DNA of 15,497 nucleotides from JABHGY01 sp964525185 (GTDB lineage: Bacteria > Fidelibacterota > Marinisomatia > Marinisomatales > UBA1611), in the NCBI GenBank assembly GCA_964525185.1, contig CAZGFQ010000045.1, forward strand, positions 1-15,497. Direction: 5' to 3'. Of the stretch, positions 7,601 through 14,311 are shown piece after piece (within the stretch, counting starts at the first letter, position 1; each line of letters opens with the position of its first letter). A program made the translations under genes and the position numbers. The notes under the pieces were generated by a model, which saw only the letters and a list, made by a program, of their open reading frames with translations, ran no database searches and was not told the origin of the DNA.

Positions 7601-10600
7601 TTATATACACGCTTAACAAATCCAGTATACCCGCTCTCTTCAACAATAATACCGTCAACACTTCCACTTCCATCTGCGCCGAGGTTACCCGTAATATAAA
7701 AATCATTAACAGAATCTAGATCAGCCGCGAAAACAAACAATTCATCATATTTGCGCGTAAAATACTGACCTGTTGCTCCCAAATGACTGCTGGCAATAAT
7801 AATACTGTCTGAGTATAAAAGCGGGTTTTGTTCGTTGTCTGTACTTAAAAAATTTCCACCATCATACATATCATTTCCACCATCACCAATATTATCTCCG
7901 CTTACGCCATCTTCAATAACCCACGGATATGGCACTAGATCAATAATGTTTTGATGGTTTTTTTCAAACATCGAAAGAATGTTCTCTAAAGAATTGGCGT
8001 TCGTTCGGCTGGATAATACGTTTTCCGTATGTAGGTCGAGAGGAACAGACTCATCTGAAAATAGGTTTTCAGGTTTAAGGTGGCTCACATAATCTGATGC
8101 GCTTTTTTCAAGACCACTAAGTGTTCCTGAACCAAACACGGGGCTTGAACTTCTTACGGATGAAGTATCATCTGTGATAATTGTTGCGCTCCACTCTAAA
8201 AGACTTTGGCCATCATTCCCCAGGGTTAATTGACGTGTACCTTCTGATTCCGCAGGAAGGGTAATCGATGCACCTGTCGTAGAAACAGTCATGCTCGGTG
8301 CGTTTAAAGTTTCAACAACAATTTCATTGGATAGGTCTGAAAGTTGACCAATTTCATCCAATGTGATTATGCGAATATAATAACCAGATCCATAATCAAG
8401 CCCATCTAATAGAAAATATTCATTTGTACCAGACTGACTTGGGTTCATTTCTGGGTTGATTCCCGTTACAGTAGATTCGCTAGCATCTTCAAATGTATTA
8501 GCGCTGTAATAAATCATATATTCCGCCGCTGTTCCTATATTTCCATCAGAACCAGCAGCTGTCCATGATAGTTGGATGCCACCTTCAATAGAGGGTGTCC
8601 CCGTTAAATCATCAATTGTTCCGGGTGCTATTTGATCTTCATGGGGATCTCCTGGTGTGCGCTCAATTGCGCCAATATCTGAATTATAAGGCCAGTTTCG
8701 TGGTCTTCCAAGCATATCATAATTAACTGTTACATCTTCATCTTCCCAGTTATACCAGTCTATTCCATTATCAATAGTTAAACTGCCGGGATAAGGAATC
8801 AAGTGAGGTAATGGTTCATCATTAACAAACGCAAGTTGAGCGTTAATAGGCGTATAATAAACAACCACGCCGTTTGCAATTGCAACTGAATCGATATACC
8901 CTAATGAATCGGGGTTACCAACCCAGGAGCTACCGTATTCATCTTCATTCCTTAAATATATTGACCCTTCTCCAATATTTCCAATAATATTACTTTCACC
9001 AATGTAAGCATCTTCTATATCGGGATAGTAATAATCGTCTCCAGTAACAGTGTTTTGAGCAATAACTGTGGAACTCATATCGTCTACATCGTCAATCCCT
9101 CCATAATCATACCCAGCTTCATTAAATGCCACTGTACAGTTATATAAAAACAAATAATCATCATTTATAATGGCACCACCTTCGTCTGAAGCGCTATTAT
9201 AAGCGACTGTTGTATTAATCATTATTACGCCAGGAGTATCTGCATCATCATTATAAATAGCACCTCCATCATCCCCGGCTGAATTCCGAACAAATGATGA
9301 GTTTTCTATCCAAAGCTCCCCATCATCATCAATATAAATTGCGCCTCCATCACCTTCCGATGAATTGCCATCAAACACAGATGAATATATTTTTATACGG
9401 CCATCATAATCATCATATGAAAAAATGGCTCCACCATCTCCATCGGCTGTATTTTCTACAAAAGATGAAGAATGAAATTCTACTGAAATTTCAAAATCAT
9501 CATCATAATTTTCAATATAAAGAGCGCCGCCATCGATTCTAGAATCATTTTCAAGAAAATGTGATTGATAAAAATACCCATCTGCTCTTTCTTCAATGTA
9601 TATGGCGCCTCCAGATGATGTTGCGTTATTATTTTCAAATGAAGTGTTAAGGGTGGCTAAATCATGGCCGTAATCCATATATATAGCGCCTCCGTAAGGA
9701 CTTTCATTTTCTATGAATTGAGAGCCCCCAACGTATAAATCACCATTTTCATTGTTTATAGCGCCCCCGTCATCTCCTGATATGTTGTGCGTAAAGGCGC
9801 TATTAAGAATCATGACTTCGGCAGAATAATTATATATAACACCCCCATCATCGTTAGATGTATTATTAGAAAATTCAGAATTATTTATATTCAATTCTCC
9901 ATTTTCTAAGTAAACAACACCCCCATCATCGTTAGATGTATTATTAGAAAATTCAGAATTATTTATATTCAATTCTCCATTTTCTAAGTAAACAACACCC
10001 CCATCATCATCTTTTTCATTATATTCAAAATTTGAATTTGTAACATAAAAATTAATACCGTATCCGCCCGTTCTAGAACTAAAAAAACCACCTGAATGAT
10101 GATTGGCCACAATATTGTCCAATTCAAAAGTAGGACCTGTTTCTGATGTCCATGTATCAGGATCAACATCAATACCTCCAGCTACTTCACCTGACCCAAC
10201 CCCATCTGAAATGGTTAAATCTGATAATTTAAAATATGCATATTCTCCATTATTGGTTGGGTCAATTACTGTAAACATTGCAGCAGACGACGGTAGAGAC
10301 ACTCCTGGCTCTCCTCTATAATAAGCGAATCCACCACCATTACCATCTTGGGTCCATTGTGTAAAAACAACATCAAAGAAATCAGCTTCTACCGGTGCAT
10401 CAATTGGTAAATAGGCTCCAGGTTCGCCACGATAGTAAGCAAAACCGCCGCCATTACCATCTTGGGTCCACTTTGTGAAAACAATATCAAAGAATACATC
10501 AACGCTATCTGGCCCTGCTCCTGGCAGCTTTAATGATAATACTTCATTTAGAATACAGGGCGGACAATTACCTGTCATGGGTTTGAACGTTTCATAATCA

Positions 10601-11607
10601 GATGAGTCCACATCCGCAGTCCTGCCCTGAGCCCATAATGTATTTGTAGGGGTAAGATCGGTATCTGTTTCATTATACCCTTCTACAGCAGCATTAAAGA
10701 TGGGCTGATTATCGCCTCGAGTGATCCAAACGCTATCAGCAACTCTGTCCTGATTTTCTTCAAGAGTCCAATCAGCATAATTTTCTTTCTCAAAATAGAC
10801 AACACTATCAGGTATCTCATAAGTTGAGCTTAAAGTTTGCAGAGATAAAGGAAGGCCCAGAATACAGGGCGGGCAAGATTCTGTCATAGGTATGAAAGTT
10901 TCATAGTCAGACGAGTCCACATCCGCAGTCCTGCCCTGAGCCCATAATGTATTTGTAGGGGTAAGATCGGTATCTGTTTCATTATACCCTTCTACGGCAG
11001 CATTAAAGATGGGCTGATTATCGCCTCGCGTGATCCAAATATCATTTTTAATCCTGTCTTGGTTTTCTTCAAGAGTCCAGTCAGCATAATCTGTTTTTTC
11101 GAAATAGACAATATTCGAGTCTAGCTCATCTGGATTCTGGCCCGTCAAAATGGTTTCTTCCGGACTTAATCCACGAAGCCAAATTGATTTCTCTTCTAAT
11201 TGTATACCAGACACATAATACGTGCCGGGCTCAGAAATAAATACAGTTGATGAATCAGGAACACTTTCGATTGCTGTCATAACATCATCATAATCACACC
11301 CAACAGAGCAAACAGTATATTCAGTAAAGTTTGTTACAGAACGAGTCTGGGGTGTTTCAATTGTAAATACATCCTGAATTGAAATAACACCGTCTTTAAT
11401 TTGTTGTACTTTTGATACACGATCGCCTTTTCGGGTTTGTGATACTTTTGGTGTATCTGTGTCATCAGAGTGATTTTTTCTCATCCTTTCTACAGGAATT
11501 TCGGTTTTTCTACTCTGTTGTTTTCTTCTGGGGTTATCTTTTGCTCCCGCTGAAAAAGCAACTTGAATAAAAAATATGAATATAAGACAATACTGTGCGT
11601 ATTTCAT
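4657..11607 (-). CDS. Giant secreted modular protein: beta-helix, nested insertion modules, Ig/FN3 domains, sorting domain
   Basis: A 2316-residue extracellular protein of unknown function. A signal peptide (about 1-22, FFIQVAFSAGA) and a basic linker (to about 95) are followed by a right-handed parallel beta-helix at about 97-165 and 441-880, rich in NxxSxFxxNxxxxxGGAIY rungs. The helix is interrupted at 166-440 by two copies of a WTLEENQDR module. Next come an FN3 domain (about 990-1100) and a BACON/ASH-like Ig domain (about 1103-1145 plus 1406-1468) split by a ~250-residue domain. Then follow a putative-Ig (He_PIG-like) domain (about 1470-1570), a cadherin-like domain (about 1572-1606 plus 1730-1785) split by a third WTLEENQDR module, and four FN3/Ig-like repeats (about 1787-2212). 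The end is a type IX-type sorting domain (QNYPNPFNPTT at about 2231-2241, final KMVLLK). It is Asp/Asn-rich, as in Ca2+-binding surface adhesins. An ATG at 11605-11607 with AGAGAG upstream supports the start. An adhesin or polysaccharide-binding role is only inferred. Confidence 0.9.
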   Translation of the reverse strand: MKYAQYCLIFIFFIQVAFSAGAKDNPRRKQQSRKTEIPVERMRKNHSDDTDTPKVSQTRKGDRVSKVQQIKDGVISIQDVFTIETPQTRSVTNFTEYTVCSVGCDYDDVMTAIESVPDSSTVFISEPGTYYVSGIQLEEKSIWLRGLSPEETILTGQNPDELDSNIVYFEKTDYADWTLEENQDRIKNDIWITRGDNQPIFNAAVEGYNETDTDLTPTNTLWAQGRTADVDSSDYETFIPMTESCPPCILGLPLSLQTLSSTYEIPDSVVYFEKENYADWTLEENQDRVADSVWITRGDNQPIFNAAVEGYNETDTDLTPTNTLWAQGRTADVDSSDYETFKPMTGNCPPCILNEVLSLKLPGAGPDSVDVFFDIVFTKWTQDGNGGGFAYYRGEPGAYLPIDAPVEADFFDVVFTQWTQDGNGGGFAYYRGEPGVSLPSSAAMFTVIDPTNNGEYAYFKLSDLTISDGVGSGEVAGGIDVDPDTWTSETGPTFELDNIVANHHSGGFFSSRTGGYGINFYVTNSNFEYNEKDDDGGVVYLENGELNINNSEFSNNTSNDDGGVVYLENGELNINNSEFSNNTSNDDGGVIYNYSAEVMILNSAFTHNISGDDGGAINNENGDLYVGGSQFIENESPYGGAIYMDYGHDLATLNTSFENNNATSSGGAIYIEERADGYFYQSHFLENDSRIDGGALYIENYDDDFEISVEFHSSSFVENTADGDGGAIFSYDDYDGRIKIYSSVFDGNSSEGDGGAIYIDDDGELWIENSSFVRNSAGDDGGAIYNDDADTPGVIMINTTVAYNSASDEGGAIINDDYLFLYNCTVAFNEAGYDYGGIDDVDDMSSTVIAQNTVTGDDYYYPDIEDAYIGESNIIGNIGEGSIYLRNEDEYGSSWVGNPDSLGYIDSVAIANGVVVYYTPINAQLAFVNDEPLPHLIPYPGSLTIDNGIDWYNWEDEDVTVNYDMLGRPRNWPYNSDIGAIERTPGDPHEDQIAPGTIDDLTGTPSIEGGIQLSWTAAGSDGNIGTAAEYMIYYSANTFEDASESTVTGINPEMNPSQSGTNEYFLLDGLDYGSGYYIRIITLDEIGQLSDLSNEIVVETLNAPSMTVSTTGASITLPAESEGTRQLTLGNDGQSLLEWSATIITDDTSSVRSSSPVFGSGTLSGLEKSASDYVSHLKPENLFSDESVPLDLHTENVLSSRTNANSLENILSMFEKNHQNIIDLVPYPWVIEDGVSGDNIGDGGNDMYDGGNFLSTDNEQNPLLYSDSIIIASSHLGATGQYFTRKYDELFVFAADLDSVNDFYITGNLGADGSGSVDGIIVEESGYTGFVKRVYNAGDPSINHMVIIPNTDGASHDFSTDTNDDYHHIGGLINVTQLYYILYASSGGTLVDDETTLSIMNAMIDIIDPTWLHLSKSQGEILPGETQSIDILFNTTELADTSLTGLITLTSNDPSAAEISIDISMVVSSENQPPVLYTTQLPAALEDEPYSFQLIGEDPNGDAIAFSLSGAPDWMVISESGEVTGTPNNEHVGILDEFIITLTTGTEGVDFTASIAVNNSNDAPSVAAGFEPVIVDEDDEPLEIDLSLVFNDDDVAIGMDSLAYFVDGFITFKKQNNADWTLEENQDRVNESVWITRKNNQSIFNIMREDGYSQADGSPQGTEWSLGYANQSNELVLEPFIPAVSNSPQDAIGKPLVLHTIDDGHYYNMMIHQWTGGNNGGGLAWTRSSVENNDTPIATPELSGSNLLLHFHPNAHGEASFVIFVQDSDGLLASDTLNITINPVNDNPDDVVLLSPENGSTVSTLSPTLSWEEPDDLETPGRSRVSEENETNNSLTNQTRSNSRYITSYNVYLDMDSLFTAGDIYEGISTTSFTPPELIEDALYYWKIEAVDNDGAISTSSIWSFIVNEGNTPPTSFNAISPGVGIVLNTQSVTFEWSESVDLDPNDMVMYGLTVDSDTVNYHFDTDTTSFIISDLPDNRVYHWDVMAYDNYGENIQNEEGNMMFVINVENDAPTSPVLVAPLNASIQTDLTPNFHWTRSSDPDPMDHVGYSMNWWVVGSTESQSVNIDSNGVTLEVNIMDNSGYGWVVNSMDMNGAEAHSDTAHFYTDAFPEPPLNFSTIAPENSAEGIDAEVEFIWNRTNDPDPLDEIHYQLVYATDWEDSTSYVFSEIVQDTSLIISMEDNALYYWGVIARDNDGFMVGSNNNTPNTMVIGTLGIDDQLLPDAFALHQNYPNPFNPTTMIHYDVPEPAQVKIMVFDVLGRKISVLINEHQNPGFKSIFWDGKDEFGSPVSAGMYFYHIQAGSFNQTRKMVLLK
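6421..6789 (-). repeat. Third copy of the WTLEENQDR module, inside a cadherin-like domain
   Basis: Codes for residues about 1607-1729 of the giant protein. It shares NADWTLEENQDRV, VWITR, NNQSIFN, IGKPLVLH and QWTGGNNGGGLAWTR with the two N-terminal copies but is clearly diverged from them. Removing it joins LAYFV to VENNDTPIATPELSGSNLL, a normal cadherin-like strand order, so the module sits inside another domain. GTCGA at the left edge and GTAGA at the right edge resemble a short duplication, but this is too weak to call a target-site duplication. Confidence 0.75.
7399..8166 (-). other. Coding segment for a ~250-residue domain inserted in a BACON/ASH-like Ig domain
   Basis: Codes for residues about 1148-1403 of the giant protein. 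Flanking residues form the two halves of a common Ig-like repeat: LGNDGQSLLEWSATI before and DPTWLHLSKSQGEILPGETQ after, normally only about ten residues apart. The insert starts with a Ser-rich linker and continues with GDNIGDGGNDMYDGGNFLS (about 1237-1255), QYFTRKYDELFVFAADL, GNLGADGSGSVDGI, YTGFVKRVYNAGDPSINH and DDYHHIGGL. I recognise this as a self-contained globular domain but cannot name its family or function. Confidence 0.65.
9841..9996 (-). repeat. Perfect 78-bp tandem duplication in the beta-helix
   Basis: Two adjacent identical 78-bp units (9841-9918 and 9919-9996), followed by 12 more matching bases (9997-10008). Each encodes one 26-residue rung containing GGVVYLENGELNINNSEF. Base identity is complete by eye, including synonymous positions, so the duplication is recent or kept homogeneous by recombination. 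Unit loss or gain keeps the frame and would change helix length by one rung. Confidence 0.95.
10288..11112 (-). repeat. Two WTLEENQDR modules in head-head-tail-tail order (apparent self-nesting)
   Basis: Residues 166-268 (10804-11112) form the head of the outer copy. Residues 269-407 (10387-10803) form a complete inner copy. Residues 408-440 (10288-10386) form a second tail. The two heads are 309 nt apart and share an identical 83-nt run (10913-10995 and 10604-10686). The tails share FFDxVFTxWTQDGNGGGFAYYRGEPG and lie 114 nt apart. The identical head run has 39 G+C of 83 (47%), against 21 of 78 (27%) in the nearby beta-helix repeat. The whole block separates EETILTGQNPDELD from SSAAMFTVIDP in the host beta-helix domain. 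Confidence 0.8.
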
Positions 11608-11779
11608 GGAATTCTCTCTTCTCGTTTATTTGTAAATTGAGCAGTTTTTCCTCGCCCTAACAAGCAAAAAACTGTCTAACTGTCTAACTGTCTATTTTAC
11701 TTAATTAATAATAAAAACACAAATTCTAATAAAGTTTTAATCCTATTATATCTTAATAAAGATAAATCGAAATTAGACT
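11608..11779 (-). promoter_or_regulatory. Leader region of the giant gene
   Basis: A 172-bp AT-rich gap between ppc and the giant gene. On the minus strand it holds three copies of an 8-bp repeat, then a short inverted repeat (CAGTTTTT at 11642-11649 with AAAAACTG at 11667-11674), then the purine-rich AGAGAG before the ATG. No convincing -35/-10 pair and no U-tailed terminator for ppc were found, so read-through from ppc remains possible. Confidence 0.4.
11670..11693. repeat. Three tandem 8-bp repeats upstream of the giant gene
   Basis: AACTGTCT occurs three times in direct succession (minus-strand reading AGACAGTT), followed by one more matching base. It lies 63-86 bp upstream of the giant gene start. 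It may be a set of protein-binding sites or a slippage-prone repeat whose copy number tunes promoter spacing. The sequence alone cannot decide. Confidence 0.8.
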
Positions 11780-11838
11780 TTAAGCCGAATTTCTAGATGC
11801 ATTAATATTCCCAAATAAAGAACGAACAATCATTTTTT
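11780..11838 (-). repeat. Native ppc 3' end, partner of the remnant at 4486-4544
   Basis: Last codons and stop of ppc. Bases 11780-11821 match 4486-4527 at 37 of 42 positions in the same orientation. The two copies bracket 7.25 kb that contains only the giant gene and its hairpin. This resembles the direct repeats left when an element integrates at the 3' end of a gene. No integrase is present in the bracketed DNA. Confidence 0.8.
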
Positions 11839-14311
11839 CCAATATATTCGTTTGATCTTTTGATAGATCATTTTCTCTTAACATCATAAGGGCATATTGT
11901 TGAATCACCAGTAGCGGTAACACCGTTTCTTCTCTTAGGGCAATAGACTCTTTGATGTTTTGATTGTTTTCAAGTAATTCTTTTTGGCCAGAAACTTTTA
12001 AAATTAATCGTTCCGTTAAATCATATTCTTCTTTTAGTGTTAACCAAAATTTTCCATAAGTGGGATCATGCTTCATATAGTCCGTCAAGGGGAAATACGT
12101 TTTACACATACTTTGCATGGAATTTCCAATGAGTGCGCGAAAAAATCGAGATTCTGAATACAATCGAATTACATCTTTTAATTTCCCCGCTTCTTCCATT
12201 TCTTTTAGAGCTGTTCCTAGTCCGTAAAAACCGGGGATATTTTGTTTTATTTGAGACCATGCGCCCACAAAAGGGATAGCTCTTAATTGTTGAAATTTTA
12301 CTTCGCTAGATTCGTTTCTTTTGTCTGGGCGAGATCCAATATTGGTTCGACTATAATATGTTAAAGGAGACATATCGACTAAGAAAGATGTAAATAATGG
12401 ATGGTCTTTTAATTTTGTATATGTCTTTAAAGCTGTTGAACTCATGTGTTCTAACAGGGCGTAATTTTCGCTTGTAAGTTGTTTGTGTTGGTCTTCAAAA
12501 AGAAGGTTTTCCAACCCGGCTGTTAATAATTGTTCTAGGTTTAGTTTTGCAGATTCTTTTGTTCCGAATTTGCTCGAAATCGTTTGTCCTTGTATGGTGA
12601 GTTGAATTTCGGTGGATGCAATTTTTGATCCGAGCGATGCGTAATAATTGTGTGTATTTCCACCACCACGAGCTGGGGGGCCACCTCGGCCATCAAAGAA
12701 TACAATGTGTATTCCTAATTGTTCAGAAAGGTGTGATAGTTGTTTCCTTACTTTATACATATTCCAATTAGCGCTTAAATAGCCACCATCTTTTGTACCG
12801 TCGGAAAACCCTAACATAACAATTTGCTTATTTGCTCGTTGTGATAAGTGGTTTAAGTAATCTTTATTACTCAAAAGAGATGCCATAATTTGTTCGGCAT
12901 TATTTAAATCGTTAATTGTTTCAAACAATGGAATAAAATCAACAGGTATTAGTCCATTTTGAAATGCAGTTTGTTTTGCAATAAAGAATACGCTTGCCAC
13001 ATCTTTGTCGCTTTGGCAATTCGAAATTATATAGCGATGACTTCCTTTTTCTCCGTTTGATTTTTGAATCTGTTTCATGGTTTGAAACGATTGAAGCGTA
13101 TCGTCAATTCGATCGTCTGAAACTTGAGATAAATTGTTAATCAATTCATGCGAAAAGAGCATTTCGGCTGTAGCGGTTTTGTCTTCTGTTTCTGGTAACA
13201 AGTAATTTAGCGTTTCTTTAATGATGCTACTGTCTTGACGAAAATCTAGCGTTGCAAAATGAAAACCAAATAGAGAGACTCTATCAATAAAATCTTCTAT
13301 AATGTCTTTAAATACACTATTGTGGTTTTTCTTTATATCATTCAAAACAGAATACAATTCATCTAATAATTCCGCCGCAGACCATGTATCGTGTCCCCGA
13401 ATACATTTTAAGATTTTTTGTTCAATCTTGAGTAAATGTTCATACACACCTGAAAAGGAAATACGACGACGAATTTTACGAATATCTGTATAATAACATT
13501 TTAGAATTGTTTCTTTCAGTCGGCGAGCTACATCTAATGTAATTGTTGTATTCACATAGGGGTTGCCATCTCGATCCCCGCCAGGCCAAAACCCGAGTTG
13601 GATTGATTGAATGGAGCCCGGTTCTTTTGATAAATGTTTTCTAAGGGATGTGGCAATATTCCCAGCAGAATGATAAAAGATATTTTGTAAATACCACGTT
13701 AAGTTTATCGCTTCATCGTAGGGCGATGGTTTTTTCTTTTTAAAGAAGGGCGTCATACCTAACTGCATTAAATAAGTGTGAATTAAATCAATATCGTTGT
13801 TAGCAATTGCATCGGTTAAATCTGTAATAATCGCTAATACCCGGCCCGGATAAAATTGTGTTGGGTGAGCGGTTAAAACGGGGCGAATAGAAAATTGGCT
13901 TAAACTATTTTCAAGTTTGTCCTTTTTATTTTCCCTGTTTATTCTGGATAATAAATCTGTAACAGACCCGTCGCCGTCAAGGTTATTTAATTCTTCGAAC
14001 GTTGCATCTTCTAAGGCGTCAATAAGAACAACTTGTCGTTCTATAAACTGAATAATACGGAATAAAAAATCAATCGGGTCGTCTTCACTTTTATTTTTAA
14101 ACTGTTCGCTTATAAACGTTTCTACAATCTGTTTTGGTGATTCGCCTTTGGATAATTTTTCCCGGCATACGTCTGTTAAAATTGGTATAAGAACACCAAT
14201 ATCTTTAATACCACCTAAGGGAAGTGTAAGAAATATTGAGTTATAAAGTTGGTATTTTAAGCCGACTGCTTGTTGATAGTCAGATAGAGACTTGCGTTTT
14301 GGTGGGTTCAA
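11780..14311 (-). CDS. ppc: Phosphoenolpyruvate carboxylase
   Basis: An 843-residue cytoplasmic enzyme that carboxylates PEP with bicarbonate to oxaloacetate, refilling the TCA cycle. The catalytic motifs are in order: VLTAHPTQ with His149, FWPGGDRDGNP (241-251), GFSDGTKDGG (501-510), the glycine-rich loop GRGGPPARGGG (541-551), SRPDKR (660-665) and RAIPFVGAW (677-685). It differs from the E. coli type at HPTQ (usually HPTE) and at the C-terminus, SRNSA instead of the usual RNTG; I associate this variant with Bacteroidota-like bacteria. Length is slightly below the usual 880-930. The start is a TTG (14309-14311) that overlaps the mltB stop as TTGA. No ATG lies near, so translational coupling is likely. 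The final 14 codons are duplicated at 4486-4527, beyond the giant gene. Confidence 0.95.
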   Translation of the reverse strand: MNPPKRKSLSDYQQAVGLKYQLYNSIFLTLPLGGIKDIGVLIPILTDVCREKLSKGESPKQIVETFISEQFKNKSEDDPIDFLFRIIQFIERQVVLIDALEDATFEELNNLDGDGSVTDLLSRINRENKKDKLENSLSQFSIRPVLTAHPTQFYPGRVLAIITDLTDAIANNDIDLIHTYLMQLGMTPFFKKKKPSPYDEAINLTWYLQNIFYHSAGNIATSLRKHLSKEPGSIQSIQLGFWPGGDRDGNPYVNTTITLDVARRLKETILKCYYTDIRKIRRRISFSGVYEHLLKIEQKILKCIRGHDTWSAAELLDELYSVLNDIKKNHNSVFKDIIEDFIDRVSLFGFHFATLDFRQDSSIIKETLNYLLPETEDKTATAEMLFSHELINNLSQVSDDRIDDTLQSFQTMKQIQKSNGEKGSHRYIISNCQSDKDVASVFFIAKQTAFQNGLIPVDFIPLFETINDLNNAEQIMASLLSNKDYLNHLSQRANKQIVMLGFSDGTKDGGYLSANWNMYKVRKQLSHLSEQLGIHIVFFDGRGGPPARGGGNTHNYYASLGSKIASTEIQLTIQGQTISSKFGTKESAKLNLEQLLTAGLENLLFEDQHKQLTSENYALLEHMSSTALKTYTKLKDHPLFTSFLVDMSPLTYYSRTNIGSRPDKRNESSEVKFQQLRAIPFVGAWSQIKQNIPGFYGLGTALKEMEEAGKLKDVIRLYSESRFFRALIGNSMQSMCKTYFPLTDYMKHDPTYGKFWLTLKEEYDLTERLILKVSGQKELLENNQNIKESIALREETVLPLLVIQQYALMMLRENDLSKDQTNILEKMIVRSLFGNINASRNSA

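Noticed and set aside
9294..9542. Plus-strand open frame rich in His, Met and Gln opposite the beta-helix coding region
   Set aside because: It is the complement of Asp/Gly/Asn-rich codons of the giant protein. It has no family resemblance and no ribosome-binding site.
9841..10008. CRISPR-like direct repeats
   Set aside because: Units are directly adjacent with no spacers, are 78 bp long and lie in frame inside a coding beta-helix.
10380..10815. CTGAT as a target-site duplication around the inner module copy
   Set aside because: The five matching bases do not coincide with the protein-level boundaries, and no terminal inverted repeats were found.
4528..11779. Integrative element or genomic island with integrase between the ppc repeats
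   Set aside because: The bracketed DNA contains only the giant gene and a hairpin. No integrase, transposase or tRNA is present, so only the insertion footprint is claimed.
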